Of a stretch of DNA of 64,000 nucleotides, positions 7,988-18,336 are shown piece by piece (position 1 is the stretch's first letter; each line of letters starts with the position of its first letter). A program made the translations under genes and the position numbers. The notes under the pieces are model-generated. The model worked only from the letters and a program-made list of their open reading frames with translations, had not been told where the DNA came from and did no database searches. The DNA is taken from assembly GCF_012932365.1 (NCBI RefSeq), contig NZ_JAAIIH010000004.1, positions 62,001-126,000 on the forward strand, written 5' to 3'. The DNA is from Bifidobacterium moraviense. Its GTDB lineage: Bacteria; Actinomycetota; Actinomycetes; Actinomycetales; Bifidobacteriaceae.

Positions 7988-9193
7988 ATGCACGCACCGA
8001 CCACACCGACCGCACCGAATGCATCGGACACATCAGGCACGCCGCACGCGCCGGACGCGCGCGTCCGCGTCGCGCTGATCGGCACCGGCGGCATGGGGCG
8101 GCAGTACGCCGAGCTCATCCGCGACCACCCGGACGGTCCGCTCGTCCTGACCGCGGCCTGCTGCCGCAGTCCCGAATCGCAGCGCTGGGCCGCCGAGGCG
8201 CTGGGCCCCGGCACCGCCACGTACCCGAGCGTGGACGAACTGTACCGTCATGCGGACGACTTCGACGCGGTGCTCATCGTCACCCAGCAGGAGCTGCATC
8301 CGGCGCTCGCCGTGCAGGCGTTCGAGCACGGCAAGCATGTGCTGTGCGACAAGCCGGCCGCGCGGTCGCTGGGCGAATGCCGCGCGATGACGGAGGCCGC
8401 CGACCGCACCGGGCTCACGTTCGGCATGATCTTCCAGCAGCGCTGCTACGCGAGGCACCGCCGCGTGCGCCAGCTGCTGCGCGACGGTGCGCTGGGCGAG
8501 GTGCGGCGCATGCAGCTCACCGACACCCAGTACTTCCGCACGGTCTCCTACCATCATTCGCGCCCGTGGCGCAGCAGCTGGGAGCACGAGGGCGGCGGCG
8601 TGCTCACCAGCCAGGGTCCGCACATCCTCGACCTGTGGCAGTGGCTGTTCGGCATGCCCTCCGCCATGCGCGCGGTGATCCCGTTCGGCAAGTACAACGA
8701 CTTCGCCGTGGACGACGAGTCCACGCTGGTCATGACCTACCCGGACGGCCGCACGGGCGCGTTCGTCATCTCCACCGGCGAGCCGGTTCCGGAGACGCGG
8801 CTCGACATCCGCGGCTCGCGCGGGCGGCTGCTCATGGACGGCGACGTGCTGCGCCTGTGGACGTACGACCGCGACGCGGACGAGTACCGGCGCACGGCCG
8901 CCTGCACCGACGCGCGCGAACTGGGGATCGCGTACCGCGAGGAGCGCATCCCCGATCCCGTGGGGCTGGAACACTACTGGGAGGTGCTGGAGAACTTCGG
9001 GTTCGCCGTGATGGGCGAGGCGGAGCTCATCGCCGACGGACGCGAGGGGCTGCGGTGCCTGGAGCTGGCGGATGCGGCGTACTTGTCCGCGTGGGACGAC
9101 GCGACCGTGGCGCTGCCGCTGGACGCCGATCGGTTCGATCGGGAGCTGCGGGCGCACGTGGACGAGGAGCGGGCGCAGCGGGCGGAGGCCTGA
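7988..9193 (+). CDS. Gfo/Idh/MocA-family oxidoreductase
   Basis: A 401-residue NAD(P)-dependent dehydrogenase. The N-terminal Rossmann motif is VALIGTGGMGRQYAE, and VLCDKPAARSLGEC corresponds to the family's EKP motif with Asp for Glu. The C-terminal alpha/beta domain includes a conserved-looking SSWEHEGGGVLTSQGPHILD. The start (MHAPTT) was chosen because AAGGAGG lies five bases upstream. An Ala/Pro/Thr-rich tail of about 24 residues precedes the fold. The family oxidises or reduces sugars, inositols and derivatives; the substrate is unknown. It is monocistronic, with an operator-like palindrome upstream and a strong terminator downstream. Confidence 0.87.
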   Translation: MHAPTTPTAPNASDTSGTPHAPDARVRVALIGTGGMGRQYAELIRDHPDGPLVLTAACCRSPESQRWAAEALGPGTATYPSVDELYRHADDFDAVLIVTQQELHPALAVQAFEHGKHVLCDKPAARSLGECRAMTEAADRTGLTFGMIFQQRCYARHRRVRQLLRDGALGEVRRMQLTDTQYFRTVSYHHSRPWRSSWEHEGGGVLTSQGPHILDLWQWLFGMPSAMRAVIPFGKYNDFAVDDESTLVMTYPDGRTGAFVISTGEPVPETRLDIRGSRGRLLMDGDVLRLWTYDRDADEYRRTAACTDARELGIAYREERIPDPVGLEHYWEVLENFGFAVMGEAELIADGREGLRCLELADAAYLSAWDDATVALPLDADRFDRELRAHVDEERAQRAEA

Positions 9194-9211
9194 GCGGCGG
9201 CTGAATACGAG

Positions 9212-9243
9212 AACGGCCCCTGCGGCAATCCGCAGGGGCCGTT
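9212..9243. terminator. Bidirectional terminator between oxidoreductase and adk
   Basis: A perfect 14-base stem (9212-9225 with 9230-9243) and a four-base loop, between the convergent ends of the oxidoreductase and adk genes. Confidence 0.8.
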
Positions 9244-9279
9244 GCGCCACATCGGCGCGTCAGTTCGACGCCGCCATGC

Positions 9280-9843
9280 TCAGGCGTCGAGCTTGGCGAT
9301 GATGTTGGCGGAGATCTCCTTGATCTCGCCCACGCCGTCCACCGCGACGAGCTGGCCGCGGTCGCGGTAGATGTCCAGCAGCGGAGCGGTCTCCTTGGCG
9401 TAGGTCTCGAGACGCTTGGCGATGGCCTCGGGCGTGTCGTCCGAGCGGCCCTCGATCTGCGCGCGCTTGGCGATGCGCTCCATGAGCACGTCGTGATCGG
9501 CGTCCAGCGCGACGACCTTGTCGAGCGGGGTGCCCAGCTCCTCGAGGATCGCGTCGAGCGCCTCGACCTGTGCGGCGTTGCGCGGGTAGCCGTCGAGGAT
9601 CCAGCCGTTCTTCGCGTCGTCCTGGGCCAGACGGTCCTTGACGATCTTGTTGGTCAGCTCGTCGGGGACCAGCTCGCCCTTGTCGGTGTACTTGAGCGCC
9701 TCGAGGCCGAGTGGGGTCTTGTTCTTGATGTTGTAGCGGAAGATGTCACCCGTGGAGATGGCGGGGATGTCGTAGTGCTCGGCGAGCAGCGCGGCCTGCG
9801 TGCCCTTGCCGACGCCCTGGGGACCCATGATCAGCAGACGCAT
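9280..9843 (-). CDS. adk: Adenylate kinase
   Basis: Converts ATP plus AMP to two ADP in the cytoplasm. The 187-residue protein starts [16 protein letters not shown], the P-loop, and has the AMP-binding segment TGDIFRYNI and the DGYPRN motif. The LID is short and lacks the four zinc cysteines, as in many actinobacterial enzymes. The start was set at MRLLIM since upstream in-frame sequence is not family-like; AGAGAG precedes it. It follows secY by 97 bases on the same strand, the usual actinobacterial order. Confidence 0.96.
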   Translation of the reverse strand: MRLLIMGPQGVGKGTQAALLAEHYDIPAISTGDIFRYNIKNKTPLGLEALKYTDKGELVPDELTNKIVKDRLAQDDAKNGWILDGYPRNAAQVEALDAILEELGTPLDKVVALDADHDVLMERIAKRAQIEGRSDDTPEAIAKRLETYAKETAPLLDIYRDRGQLVAVDGVGEIKEISANIIAKLDA

Positions 9844-9894
9844 GGTGATCTCTCTTTCTGGTTGTGCGGTGGTTGGAAAATCGCGGTGATACGG

Positions 9895-9925
9895 GAAGTC
9901 CCGTCGCGCGATGCGGCGGGACTTC
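9895..9925 (-). other. Hairpin between secY and adk
   Basis: A 9-base perfect stem (GAAGTCCCG at 9895-9903 and its complement at 9917-9925) overlapping the last region after the secY stop at 9941. It could partly terminate or process the secY-adk message. Confidence 0.5.
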
Positions 9926-9940
9926 ATGACGAGCGGACGC

Positions 9941-11275
9941 TCAGTCCTTCTCGACGGCCTTGGCGTCGTCCTCGAAGAGGAAGCCGGCGTACTGGAACTG
10001 CTCGGTCTGGGCCTTGGCCTGGCGCAGGGTGTCGAGGCCGACGCCCGCGATGATCAGGATCGTGGTGCCGCCGAAGGGCAGCTGCTGGCTGATCTGCAGG
10101 GCCATGATGAGCACGGTCGGGATGAGGGCCACGAACAGCAGGTAGATGGCGCCCACGGTGTTGAGGCGGTTCATCACGTAGGTGAGGTAGGCGCTGGTGG
10201 CGCGACCCGCGCGGATGCCGGGGATGAAGCCGCCGTACTGCTTCATGTTGTCGGCCGTCTCGTCCGGGTTGAACGTGATGGACGTGTAGAAGAAGCAGAA
10301 GAACACGATCATCAGCGCGTACAGCGCGATGTACCACACGGAGGTGGTGGAGGCCAGGTTCGACTGGATCCACTGCACCCAGCTCTGATCGGAGCTGCCG
10401 AACTGGGAGATCAGGGTCGGGATGGCCAGGATGGACGACGCGAAGATCGGCGGGATCACGCCGGACATGTTGATCTTCAGCGGCAGGTAGGTGGAGGAGC
10501 CGCCGTACATCTTGCGGCCGATCATGCGGCGCGTGTACTGCACCGGGATGCGGCGCTGGGAGAGCTCCACGAAGTCCACGAAGATGAAGATGACGAGCAG
10601 CACGCCCACGACGATGCCGAACTTGGTCCAGTTGCCGTCGGTGCCGTTGGTGCCCCAGCCGATCTCCCACAGCTGCGGCAGGAAGCCGGAGCAGATGGAC
10701 ATGAAGATGAGGATGGACATGCCCTGGCCGATGCCCTTGTCCGTGATGAGCTCGGCCATCCACATGATCAGGCCGGTGCCGCCGGTCATGATGAGCACCA
10801 TGACGAGCAGGTTCCACACGGAGCCGTCCGGGATGACGGACTCGGTGCAGCCGGAGAACAGGGCGCCGGAGCGGGCGGTGACGAGGATGGTGGTGGACTG
10901 CAGCACGGCGAGTCCGATGGTGAGGTAACGCGTGTACTGCGTGAGCTTGGCCTCGCCGGACTGGCCCTCCTTGTGCAGGGCCTCGAAGCGCGGGATCACC
11001 ACGCGCAGCAGCTGGATCACGATGGACGCGGTGATGTACGGCATGACGCCCAGCGCGAAGATCGACAGCTGGAGCAGTGCGCCGCCGGAGAAGAGGTTGA
11101 CCAGACCGATGAAGTCCTCGCTGCCGGCGGAGGCCATGCAGCTCTGCACCGCGGTGTAGCTCACGCCCGGGGTGGGGATGAACGAGCCGATGCGGTAGAT
11201 GATGATGATGAAGAACACGAAGAAGATCTTCTTCCTGAGTTCCTTCGTTCTAAAGGCCTGGATAAGCGTCCTCAC
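9941..11275 (-). CDS. secY: Preprotein translocase subunit SecY
   Basis: Central pore of the Sec translocon in the membrane, about ten transmembrane helices, 444 residues. The N-terminus reads [16 protein letters not shown] and the first helix runs [21 protein letters not shown]. The GTG start at 11275 was chosen because AGGAGG lies about eight bases upstream and the family starts there; an upstream ATG at 11323 would add unrelated residues. It is the first gene after the rplO terminator and is followed by adk. Confidence 0.96.
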   Translation of the reverse strand: MRTLIQAFRTKELRKKIFFVFFIIIIYRIGSFIPTPGVSYTAVQSCMASAGSEDFIGLVNLFSGGALLQLSIFALGVMPYITASIVIQLLRVVIPRFEALHKEGQSGEAKLTQYTRYLTIGLAVLQSTTILVTARSGALFSGCTESVIPDGSVWNLLVMVLIMTGGTGLIMWMAELITDKGIGQGMSILIFMSICSGFLPQLWEIGWGTNGTDGNWTKFGIVVGVLLVIFIFVDFVELSQRRIPVQYTRRMIGRKMYGGSSTYLPLKINMSGVIPPIFASSILAIPTLISQFGSSDQSWVQWIQSNLASTTSVWYIALYALMIVFFCFFYTSITFNPDETADNMKQYGGFIPGIRAGRATSAYLTYVMNRLNTVGAIYLLFVALIPTVLIMALQISQQLPFGGTTILIIAGVGLDTLRQAKAQTEQFQYAGFLFEDDAKAVEKD

Positions 11276-11480
11276 CTGATGTCCTCCTGAATACCGCTCC
11301 AATTGCGGAACGTCTACAAACACAAACTGTCAACGAGTCTACTCGCTCCTAGGACCAAACCCAACCCTTCGAGGTCGTCCGTGGAACGTTGCGGGCCGCT
11401 CGCGGGCCCTGCGCGCGTGTCGCCGCGCGCGACGCGACGTGGCGGATGCCTGCTGCGCGCCGAACTCGCACCGAATACGC

Positions 11481-11522
11481 AGATGACCCTCCCTGCGCCT
11501 TGCGGCGTGGGGAGGGTCATCT
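11481..11522 (-). terminator. Terminator at the end of the ribosomal protein cluster
   Basis: A perfect 12-base stem (11481-11492 with 11511-11522) 31 bases past the rplO stop. It separates the ribosomal operon from secY-adk. Downstream, toward secY, a weak promoter TTGGGT-17-TAGACT may be present; the rest of the 277-base gap shows nothing else. Confidence 0.72.
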
Positions 11523-11552
11523 CATCGCTTGTTCAGCGCTTCCCCGAAAAGC

Positions 11553-12011
11553 TTACTCCTCGGAGACGGAACCGCCGGCGGCCTCGATCTTGGCCTTGGC
11601 GGAGGCGGAAGCCTTGACGCCCTTGATGTTCAGGGCGACGGCCAGATCGCCGTCACCGAGCACCTTCACCGGGGCGCCGTCGCGGACGAGGCCCTTGGCG
11701 ACGAGGTCGGCCACGGTCACATCGCCACCGGCCGGGAACACCTCGGCCAGACGGGCGACGTTGACGACCTGGAACTCGACCTTGAAGGGGTTGCGGAAGC
11801 CACGGAGCTTCGGCAGGCGCATGTACAGCGGCAGCTGTCCGCCTTCGAAGCCCGGACGCACCTGGTAGCGGGCCTTGGTGCCCTTGGTGCCGCGGCCCGA
11901 GGTCTTGCCCTTGGAGCCTTCACCGCGGCCAACGCGGATGCGGTCCTTGTTGGCGCCCGGCGCGGGCTTGAGATCATGCATCTGCAGGATGGTGGTCTCT
12001 TCGTTAGCCAT
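11553..12011 (-). CDS. rplO: 50S ribosomal protein L15
   Basis: Large-subunit protein, 152 residues. The N-terminal [19 protein letters not shown] and the glycine/arginine-rich [20 protein letters not shown] are family hallmarks. Last gene of the S10-spc run, two bases after rpmD, with a terminator behind it. Start ATG at 12011. Confidence 0.97.
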   Translation of the reverse strand: MANEETTILQMHDLKPAPGANKDRIRVGRGEGSKGKTSGRGTKGTKARYQVRPGFEGGQLPLYMRLPKLRGFRNPFKVEFQVVNVARLAEVFPAGGDVTVADLVAKGLVRDGAPVKVLGDGDLAVALNIKGVKASASAKAKIEAAGGSVSEE

Positions 12012-12013
12012 AA

Positions 12014-12196
12014 TCAGTCAGCCTCCTCGACGGTGACCAGGTGACGCACGACGGCGATCTGGCCGCGGACGGCCTTCGTGTCCTCGCGGGTCACGGTCTT
12101 ACCGATCTTGTTCAGACCCAGGGTCTGAGCAGCGGCGCGCTGCTTCGGGGTGGAATTCACCAGACCATGGTGCAGAGTGATGTTGATGTTGGCCAT
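12014..12196 (-). CDS. rpmD: 50S ribosomal protein L30
   Basis: Small large-subunit protein, 60 residues from [11 protein letters not shown], with [11 protein letters not shown] in the middle as in the family. A GTG two codons upstream (12202) overlaps the rpsE stop as GTGA and has an AAGG six bases before it, so a 62-residue form is possible. The ATG is chosen by family length. Confidence 0.95.
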   Translation of the reverse strand: MANINITLHHGLVNSTPKQRAAAQTLGLNKIGKTVTREDTKAVRGQIAVVRHLVTVEEAD

Positions 12197-12198
12197 GC

Positions 12199-12936
12199 TC
12201 ACTCACCATCCTTCTCTTCGGCGGCCTTGGCGGCAGCGGCTTCCTCGCGGGCCTTGCGGGCCTCGGCGATGCCGGCGGCGCGGGCGCGCAGGAGCGCGTC
12301 CGGAGCCACTTCCTCGAGGGTGAGGCCGCGGCGGGCCGCGATCTCCTCGGGCTCCTCGAGCTGCTTGAGGGCATCCACGGTGGCGCGGACCATGTTCACC
12401 GCGGTGGCGGAGCCCATGGACTTGGTCAGGATGTCGGTGATGCCGGCGCACTCCATGACGGCGCGGACCGGGCCACCGGCGATAACGCCGGTACCGGGGG
12501 CGGCGGGGCGCAGCAGGACGGTGCCTGCGGCGTCGTGACCGATCACCGGGTGGGTGACGGTGCCGCGCACGCGCGGGACGGAGAACATGTGCTTCTTGGC
12601 GTCCAGCTGGCCCTTGGCGATGGCCGCCGGGACCTCACGGGACTTGCCGTAGCCGACGCCCACGGTGCCGTTGCCGTCGCCGACCACCACGAGGGCGGCG
12701 AAGCTGAACGTACGGCCACCCTTGTGGGTCTTGGAGACGCGGTTGATGGTCACCACGCGATCGAGGAGCTCATCGCCCTTGTTCTCTTCGCGACGGTTGC
12801 GGCGCTCGCCGCGACGACCTTCACCGCGCTGGCCGCGACGGCCGCCGCGACGGTCGTCGTTGTTCTTGGTCTCTTCGGTGGCCACGGTGTTCTGGGTTTC
12901 TTCAGCCACTTGAGTTTCCTTTTCGTTGTCGCTCAC
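12199..12936 (-). CDS. rpsE: 30S ribosomal protein S5 with charged N-terminal extension
   Basis: Small-subunit protein for decoding accuracy, 245 residues. The conserved core begins at [15 protein letters not shown] and includes [17 protein letters not shown] and GYGKSREVP. Before it is an extension of about 55 residues, first acidic, then Arg/Gly-rich ([14 protein letters not shown]). The C-terminus is Ala/Lys/Glu-rich. Start GTG at 12936 with GGGAGG upstream, overlapping the rplR stop by four bases. Confidence 0.96.
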   Translation of the reverse strand: MSDNEKETQVAEETQNTVATEETKNNDDRRGGRRGQRGEGRRGERRNRREENKGDELLDRVVTINRVSKTHKGGRTFSFAALVVVGDGNGTVGVGYGKSREVPAAIAKGQLDAKKHMFSVPRVRGTVTHPVIGHDAAGTVLLRPAAPGTGVIAGGPVRAVMECAGITDILTKSMGSATAVNMVRATVDALKQLEEPEEIAARRGLTLEEVAPDALLRARAAGIAEARKAREEAAAAKAAEEKDGE

Positions 12937-13304
12937 AGTGCCAGACCTCCCTCGCGGGCGCCCTCAGCAACGGCTGCGACGCGACCGGTGTACTTGTTGC
13001 CGCCGCGGTCGAAGACCACTGCAGTGATGCCGGCCTCCTGGGCCTTCTTCGCGAGCAGCTCGCCGACGTGCTTTGCAGCCTCGGTCTTGGTGCCCTCGAA
13101 GCCCTGGAAATCGTTGTGCAGGGTGGACTCGGAAACGAGGGTGACGCCCTTGGTGTCATCCACGATCTGAGCGACCATGTGGCGGTTGGAACGGGTGACG
13201 ACGAGACGCGGACGCTCGGGGGTGCCGACGATCTTCTTGCGAAGACGCGCGTGACGACGCTGGAGAGCGACCTTCTTGCCCTTACCGAAAATCTGGACGG
13301 TCAT
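12933..13304 (-). CDS. rplR: 50S ribosomal protein L18
   Basis: 5S rRNA-binding large-subunit protein, 123 residues from [35 protein letters not shown] is the family signature. The start was set here because in-frame sequence upstream lies inside rplF. Two bases after rplF and overlapping rpsE by four bases, which suggests translational coupling. Confidence 0.97.
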   Translation of the reverse strand: MTVQIFGKGKKVALQRRHARLRKKIVGTPERPRLVVTRSNRHMVAQIVDDTKGVTLVSESTLHNDFQGFEGTKTEAAKHVGELLAKKAQEAGITAVVFDRGGNKYTGRVAAVAEGAREGGLAL

Positions 13305-13305
13305 A

Positions 13306-13845
13306 TTACTTACCAGCCTTTCCAGCCTTGCGCAGGATGTGCTCATCGGCATACTTGATGCCCTTGCCCTTGTAGGGTTCCGGAGCACGAAGCTTGCGGA
13401 TGTTCGCCGCGACCTGGCCGACCTGCTGCTTGTCGGTGCCCTTCACCACGACCTCGTTCGGGTTCGGCAGCTCGAAGGTGATGCCTTCGGGAGCCTCGAC
13501 CGTGATGGTGTGGGAGTAGCCGAGGGAGAACTCGATGCCCTTGCCCTTCATGGCGGCACGGTAACCGGTGCCGACGATGAGCAGGTGCTTCTCGTAGCCG
13601 TCGTGCACGCCCTTGACCATCGAGGCGATGATCGAGCGGGACAGACCGTGCTTGGCACGGGTCGGACGGAGGTCATCGGCCGGGGTGAGGATGATCTCGT
13701 TGCCCTCGACGACGGCGGTGATGCCCTCGGGGATCACGTAGGAGTCAGAGCCCTTGGCGCCCTTGGCGGCAAAGTTCTGACCGTCGATCGTGACTTCCAC
13801 GCCAGCGGGAATGGTGACGGGGAGCTTACCAATATGCGATGCCAT
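13306..13845 (-). CDS. rplF: 50S ribosomal protein L6
   Basis: Large-subunit protein near the factor-binding site, 179 residues with two similar alpha/beta domains. [20 protein letters not shown] opens the first, and the C-terminal [11 protein letters not shown] motif closes the second. Sits between rpsH and rplR in the spc order. Confidence 0.97.
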   Translation of the reverse strand: MASHIGKLPVTIPAGVEVTIDGQNFAAKGAKGSDSYVIPEGITAVVEGNEIILTPADDLRPTRAKHGLSRSIIASMVKGVHDGYEKHLLIVGTGYRAAMKGKGIEFSLGYSHTITVEAPEGITFELPNPNEVVVKGTDKQQVGQVAANIRKLRAPEPYKGKGIKYADEHILRKAGKAGK

Positions 13846-13862
13846 GTGTCAGCTCTCCTTTC

Positions 13863-14261
13863 TCACCACACGTAGGCGACGATCTCGCCGCCGATGCCCT
13901 TGTCCAGGCATTCCTTCTGGGTCAGCAGTCCCGACGAGGTCGAGATGATGGCGATGCCGAGGCCGCCCAGAGGCATGGGCAGGGAATCGGACTTCGCGTA
14001 GCGACGCAGGCCCGGCTTGGAGATGCGCTTGATGCCCTGCAGGGAGCGCTCGCCGTTCGGACCGTACTTGAGGGTGACCTCAAGGGTCTGGCCGACCTTC
14101 GCTTCCTTGGCGGAGAAGTCGGCGATGTAGCCTTCGCGCTTGAGGATCTGCGCGATGTTGGCCTTGAACTTCGAGTACGGCATGTCAACGGTGGTGTGCT
14201 TAGCCGCGCTCGCGTTACGCAGACGCGTAAGCATGTCTGCGATCGGATCTGTCATTGTCAT
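13863..14261 (-). CDS. rpsH: 30S ribosomal protein S8
   Basis: Binds the central domain of 16S rRNA; in many bacteria it also represses its own operon. The 132 residues open [18 protein letters not shown] and include the C-terminal STSSGLLT signature. The second ATG two codons later is an equally plausible start, as GAAAGGG lies far upstream of both. A 79-base spacer separates it from rpsN. Confidence 0.96.
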   Translation of the reverse strand: MTMTDPIADMLTRLRNASAAKHTTVDMPYSKFKANIAQILKREGYIADFSAKEAKVGQTLEVTLKYGPNGERSLQGIKRISKPGLRRYAKSDSLPMPLGGLGIAIISTSSGLLTQKECLDKGIGGEIVAYVW

Positions 14262-14340
14262 TGTGGGCTTATGCCCTTTCTCGTCGTGGTTTCCGCCGCC
14301 TGCCCGATGGGCTGGGGCCGCGGACCTTCGGCGTCGATGT

Positions 14341-14526
14341 TTACCAACTGGACTTCGTCACGCCGGGCAGCTCGCCGCGGTGGGCCTTCTCGCGAAGGCA
14401 GACGCGGCACAGGCCGAACTTGCGGTACACGGAATGGGGACGACCGCACACCTGGCAGCGCGTGTAGGCACGCACCTTGAACTTCGGCTTGCCGGCCGCC
14501 TTGTTCTTAAGAGCGGTTTTTGCCAT
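14341..14526 (-). CDS. rpsZ: 30S ribosomal protein S14, zinc-binding type Z
   Basis: A 61-residue small-subunit protein with the zinc ribbon [20 protein letters not shown], two CxxC pairs 12 residues apart. This is the short zinc-dependent form rather than the longer zinc-free one. One base from rplE in the usual spc order. Confidence 0.96.
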   Translation of the reverse strand: MAKTALKNKAAGKPKFKVRAYTRCQVCGRPHSVYRKFGLCRVCLREKAHRGELPGVTKSSW

Positions 14527-14527
14527 A

Positions 14528-15103
14528 TCAGTTCTCCTTGAAGGGGAAGCCGAGGTGCTTGAGCAGCACGCTGGCTTCCTTGTCGTCCTTGGTGCTGGTC
14601 ACCACGGTGATGTCCATGCCGCGCTGGTGATCGATCGAATCGGGATCGATCTCGTGGAACATGGACTGCTCCGTGAGGCCGAAGTTGTAGTTGCCCTGGC
14701 CGTCGAACTGGTTGCCGTTGATGCCGCGGAAGTCGCGGATGCGCGGCAGGGCCAGCGTCAGGAGACGATCGAGGAACTCCCACATGCGGTCGCCACGCAG
14801 GGTGACGTACGCGCCGATGGCCTGACCCTCACGCAGGTGGAACTGCGCGACGGACTTCTTGGCCTTGGTGATCTTCGGCTTCTGGCCGGTGATCAGGGTG
14901 AGGTCCTTGACGGCGCCCTCGATGAGCTTGGAGTCGCGGGCCGCGGCACCGACGCCCATGGAGACGACGACCTTCTGGAGACGCGCCACCTGCATCGGGT
15001 TGGAGTAGTTGAACTCCTTCTCGAGCTCGGGGATGATGACGTCCTTGTACTGCTGCTTCAAGCGCGGGACTGCAGGCGCTTCAACTGCGGTAGTATCGCT
15101 CAT
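14528..15103 (-). CDS. rplE: 50S ribosomal protein L5
   Basis: 5S rRNA- and tRNA-contacting large-subunit protein, 191 residues. [16 protein letters not shown] and [19 protein letters not shown] are family signatures. A variable tail of about 13 residues precedes the core. Its start overlaps the rplX stop by four bases. Confidence 0.97.
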   Translation of the reverse strand: MSDTTAVEAPAVPRLKQQYKDVIIPELEKEFNYSNPMQVARLQKVVVSMGVGAAARDSKLIEGAVKDLTLITGQKPKITKAKKSVAQFHLREGQAIGAYVTLRGDRMWEFLDRLLTLALPRIRDFRGINGNQFDGQGNYNFGLTEQSMFHEIDPDSIDHQRGMDITVVTSTKDDKEASVLLKHLGFPFKEN

Positions 15104-15435
15104 GCCAGCTCCTTGCCTGACTTCTTGGCCACGCGGACGCGCACGGTCTTCACCTTGCCGTCGCGGGCTTCTTCCTTCACGATCACGCCGACGCGGGTGG
15201 GCTTGCCGGTCTCCGGGTCGATCAGCATCACGTTGGAGCGATGGATCGGAGCCTCGACGGAGACGATGCCGGCCTGCTCGCCCTGCTGGGTGGCGCGCAC
15301 GTGCTTCTTGACGATCTGCACGCCCTCGACGATCAGACGATCGTCCTTGAGCACGCGGAGGACCTTGCCCTCCTTGCCGCGATCCTTGCCGCGGATGACC
15401 TTGACCTGGTCGCCGGTCTTGATCTTGGCTACCAT
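15100..15435 (-). CDS. rplX: 50S ribosomal protein L24
   Basis: Assembly-initiating large-subunit protein, 111 residues. The KOW motif [20 protein letters not shown] is at the N-terminus. Two bases after rplN and overlapping rplE by four bases. Confidence 0.97.
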   Translation of the reverse strand: MVAKIKTGDQVKVIRGKDRGKEGKVLRVLKDDRLIVEGVQIVKKHVRATQQGEQAGIVSVEAPIHRSNVMLIDPETGKPTRVGVIVKEEARDGKVKTVRVRVAKKSGKELA

Positions 15436-15437
15436 AC

Positions 15438-15806
15438 TCAGATCACCTCCGGGGCGAGGGACACGATGCGCATGAACTTCTTGTCGCGAAGCTCACGGGC
15501 GATCGGTCCGAAAATACGAGTGCCCTTCGGTTCACGGCCGGAGCCGAGAATGACGGCGGCGTTCTCGTCGAACTTGATGTAGGAGCCGTCGACGCGACGG
15601 TGCTCCTTGACGGTGCGGACGACGACGGCCTTCACCACGTCACCCTTCTTGACCGACCCGCCGGGGATGGCGTCCTTGACGGAGGCGACGATCACGTCGC
15701 CCAAGCCGGCATAGCGTCGCTTCGATCCACCGAGCACGCGAATGGCAAGGAGTTCCTTGGCACCCGTGTTGTCGGCGACATGAAGCCGCGATTCCTGCTG
15801 AATCAT
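15438..15806 (-). CDS. rplN: 50S ribosomal protein L14
   Basis: Large-subunit protein at the subunit interface, 122 residues of the usual size. [20 protein letters not shown] is the family N-terminus. It follows a 103-base spacer after rpsQ that contains a strong hairpin, the classical boundary between the S10 and spc groups. AAGGAG precedes the start. Confidence 0.97.
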   Translation of the reverse strand: MIQQESRLHVADNTGAKELLAIRVLGGSKRRYAGLGDVIVASVKDAIPGGSVKKGDVVKAVVVRTVKEHRRVDGSYIKFDENAAVILGSGREPKGTRIFGPIARELRDKKFMRIVSLAPEVI

Positions 15807-15839
15807 TGATTCTCCTTAGCCGAGCTGGTTCTCCCCGCA

Positions 15840-15885
15840 CACCGCGGCGCCACCAGCCAGTCTCCTGGTCAGTGGCGCCACGGTG
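15840..15885 (-). other. Hairpin at the S10/spc boundary
   Basis: A 14-base stem with one mismatch (15840-15853 with 15872-15885) between rpsQ and rplN. It may attenuate or process the long ribosomal message. Confidence 0.55.
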
Positions 15886-15909
15886 TACGCGGAGCCTTGC
15901 CGAACTTGT

Positions 15910-16173
15910 TTACTTGGCGCGCTCGATGATGGATTCGAGACGCCAACGCTTGGTCTTGCTCAGAGGCCGAGTCTCCATAATACTCACAAAATCGCCAACG
16001 TGTGCGGCGTTTTGCTCATCATGGGCCTTGACCTTGCTGGTGGTGCGGACGACCTTGCCGTACAGCGGGTGGGTCGAACGCTGCTCGAGCTCAACCGTGA
16101 TGGTCTTGTCCATGGAGTCGGACACGACGTAACCACGGCGAACCTTGCGGAAATTGCGCTGTTCCTCAGCCAT
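15910..16173 (-). CDS. rpsQ: 30S ribosomal protein S17
   Basis: Small-subunit 16S rRNA binder, 87 residues from [39 protein letters not shown] is the OB-fold signature. ATG was preferred over the GTG two codons upstream because GGAG is eight bases before it. Two bases after rpmC. Confidence 0.96.
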   Translation of the reverse strand: MAEEQRNFRKVRRGYVVSDSMDKTITVELEQRSTHPLYGKVVRTTSKVKAHDEQNAAHVGDFVSIMETRPLSKTKRWRLESIIERAK

Positions 16174-16175
16174 GT

Positions 16176-16439
16176 TCACTTCTCCTCAGCCTTAGTCTCG
16201 GCGGACTCCTCGGCCGGCGTCGGGACGATGCCAAGCTCGCGCTCGCGCAGCACGGTGTACATGCGGGCGATGTCGTGCTTGACGGCCTTCAGACGAGAGG
16301 AGTTGTCGAGCTGACCGGTGGCCGCCTGGAAACGGAGGTTGAAGAGCTCCTCCTTGGACTTCTTGATGAAGTCCTCGATCTCAGCGTTGGTCTTCTCGGT
16401 CAGATTCTTGATGGAATATTCCTGGGTTCCGACTGCCAT
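16176..16439 (-). CDS. rpmC: 50S ribosomal protein L29
   Basis: Helical-hairpin protein at the exit tunnel, 87 residues with [17 protein letters not shown] signature (here [20 protein letters not shown]). A charged tail of about 15 residues follows. The start overlaps the rplP stop by one base (TGATG). Confidence 0.96.
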   Translation of the reverse strand: MAVGTQEYSIKNLTEKTNAEIEDFIKKSKEELFNLRFQAATGQLDNSSRLKAVKHDIARMYTVLRERELGIVPTPAEESAETKAEEK

Positions 16440-16858
16440 CAGATGTCACCGCCTTCACGAGCAATCACACGGCACTTCATGGGGAGCTTGTCGATCGCGC
16501 GACGCAGGGCCTCGCGAGCGACGTCCTCGGACACGCCGCCGATCTCGAAGAGCACACGGCCGGGGTGGATGTTGGCGATCCAGAATTCCGGAGCACCCTT
16601 ACCGGAACCCATTCGGGCGCCGAGAGCGTGCTTGGTCAGCGGACGATCCGGGAAGATGTTGATCCACACACGACCGCCACGCTTGATGTAGCGGGTCATG
16701 GCGATACGGGCGGCCTCGATCTGACGGTTGGTCACGTAGGCCGGCGCCAGGGCCTGGATGCCGAAATCACCGAACGCGATCTCGGCGCCGCCCTTGGTCA
16801 TACCACGACGGGTAGGACGGTGCTGCTTGCGGTACTTGGTCCTCTTTGGGATAAGCAT
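16439..16858 (-). CDS. rplP: 50S ribosomal protein L16
   Basis: Large-subunit protein near the A site, 139 residues from [28 protein letters not shown] and [14 protein letters not shown] are family signatures. The start is fixed by the conserved N-terminus; longer in-frame sequence lies within rpsC. Confidence 0.97.
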   Translation of the reverse strand: MLIPKRTKYRKQHRPTRRGMTKGGAEIAFGDFGIQALAPAYVTNRQIEAARIAMTRYIKRGGRVWINIFPDRPLTKHALGARMGSGKGAPEFWIANIHPGRVLFEIGGVSEDVAREALRRAIDKLPMKCRVIAREGGDI

Positions 16859-16862
16859 CAGC

Positions 16863-17660
16863 TCACTCCTTCGTTTCCGTGGCGGCAGGGGCCTCGGCGG
16901 CGGCCGGAGCGGCCTGCTGCTGAGCCTCGGCGGAACGGTTGCCACGGCGCGGACGGCGATCGCGATCGCCACGGCGGCCGGGGCGGTTGTTCTGCTGAGC
17001 CTGCTGCTCTTCGAACTCACGCTCGGTCATATCGCCCTTGTAGATCCACACCTTCACGCCGATGCGGCCGTAGGTGGTGCGGGCCTCGAAGAAGCCGTAA
17101 TCAATCAGGGCGCGCAGGGTCTGCAGCGGAACGCGACCCTCGCGGTAGAACTCGGAACGGCTCATTTCCGCACCGCCGAGGCGGCCGGAGAGCTTGATGC
17201 GGATGCCCTTGGCGCCAGCACGCATAGCGTCCTGCTGGGCCTTGCGCATCGCGCGGCGGAAGGTGACGCGGTTGGTCAGCTGCTCCGCGATGCCCTGAGC
17301 GACGAGCTGGGCGTCCAGCGCGGCGTTCTTGACCTCGAAGATGTTGAGCTGGACCTGCTTGCCGGTCATCTTCTCGAGCTTGGCGCGGACGCGCTCGGCC
17401 TCGGCGCCGCGGCGGCCGATGACGATGCCCGGGCGGGCGGTGTGGATGTCCACACGCACGCGGTCGCGGGTGCGCTCGATCACGATCTTGCTCACGCCGG
17501 CGCGCTCGAGGTCCTTGCTCATCTCCTTGCGGATCTGATCGTCCTCAAGCACGAAGTCGCGGTAGCGTTCGCCGGCCTTGGCGGAATCGGAGAACCACTT
17601 GGAGCGGTGGTTCTCGGTGATGCCCAGACGGTAGCCAAAGGGATTGATCTTCTGACCCAT
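16863..17660 (-). CDS. rpsC: 30S ribosomal protein S3
   Basis: Small-subunit protein at the mRNA entry channel, 265 residues. [20 protein letters not shown] opens it, the KH motif [16 protein letters not shown] follows, and [14 protein letters not shown] lies in the C-terminal domain. A tail of about 45 residues, rich in Arg/Gly then Ala/Glu, extends beyond the conserved fold, as in other actinobacteria. Confidence 0.97.
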   Translation of the reverse strand: MGQKINPFGYRLGITENHRSKWFSDSAKAGERYRDFVLEDDQIRKEMSKDLERAGVSKIVIERTRDRVRVDIHTARPGIVIGRRGAEAERVRAKLEKMTGKQVQLNIFEVKNAALDAQLVAQGIAEQLTNRVTFRRAMRKAQQDAMRAGAKGIRIKLSGRLGGAEMSRSEFYREGRVPLQTLRALIDYGFFEARTTYGRIGVKVWIYKGDMTEREFEEQQAQQNNRPGRRGDRDRRPRRGNRSAEAQQQAAPAAAEAPAATETKE

Positions 17661-17662
17661 CT

Positions 17663-18022
17663 TTAGCGGGCTCCTTCCTTGTTGGCGACGACGACGGTGA
17701 TGTGGGACGTGCGCTTGTTGATGCGGCCCGCACGGCCCTGGGCGCGAGCGCGGAAGCGCTTCATGGTCACGCCCTCATCGACGTAGGTCTCCTTGATGAC
17801 CAGTTCGTTCTCGCGGAACGGCTCGTTGGCCTTGTCGGCCTTGACGCGCGCGTTGGCGATGGCGCTCTCCAGGACCTTGCGCACCGGGGTGGCGGCATCC
17901 TGCGGGGCGAACTTGAGGATGGTGATGGCTTCGGTCGCCTGCTTGCCTCGGATGAGGTCGACAACGCGGCGAGCCTTGCGAGGCGTCACGCGGACGTGAC
18001 GGGCAATTGCTTTAGCTTCCAT
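17663..18022 (-). CDS. rplV: 50S ribosomal protein L22
   Basis: Lines the exit tunnel, 119 residues. [20 protein letters not shown] and the C-terminal hairpin signature [20 protein letters not shown] are clear. Two bases before rpsC. Confidence 0.97.
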   Translation of the reverse strand: MEAKAIARHVRVTPRKARRVVDLIRGKQATEAITILKFAPQDAATPVRKVLESAIANARVKADKANEPFRENELVIKETYVDEGVTMKRFRARAQGRAGRINKRTSHITVVVANKEGAR

Positions 18023-18042
18023 GTGTCTCTACTCTTCCTGCC

Positions 18043-18321
18043 TCAGCGGCGTGCTTTCTTGTCGTCCTTCACGTGACCCTTGAAGGTCTTGGTCGGGGCG
18101 AACTCTCCGAGCTTGTGGCCCACCATGGCCTCGGTGACGAACACCGGGACATGCTTGCGGCCATCGTGAACGGCGAAGGTGTGGCCGATGAAATCGGGGG
18201 TGATCATCGAGCGGCGCGACCACGTCTTGATGACGTTCTTCGTGCCCTTCTCGTTCTGCTCGTCGACTTTCTTCTGCAAGTGGGCGTCGACGAAGGGGCC
18301 CTTCTTGATGCTACGAGTCAT
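18043..18321 (-). CDS. rpsS: 30S ribosomal protein S19
   Basis: Small-subunit head protein, 92 residues. [19 protein letters not shown] and the signature [16 protein letters not shown] are present. Sits between rplB and rplV in the S10 order. Confidence 0.97.
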   Translation of the reverse strand: MTRSIKKGPFVDAHLQKKVDEQNEKGTKNVIKTWSRRSMITPDFIGHTFAVHDGRKHVPVFVTEAMVGHKLGEFAPTKTFKGHVKDDKKARR

Positions 18322-18336
18322 CTTCTCGATACTCCC

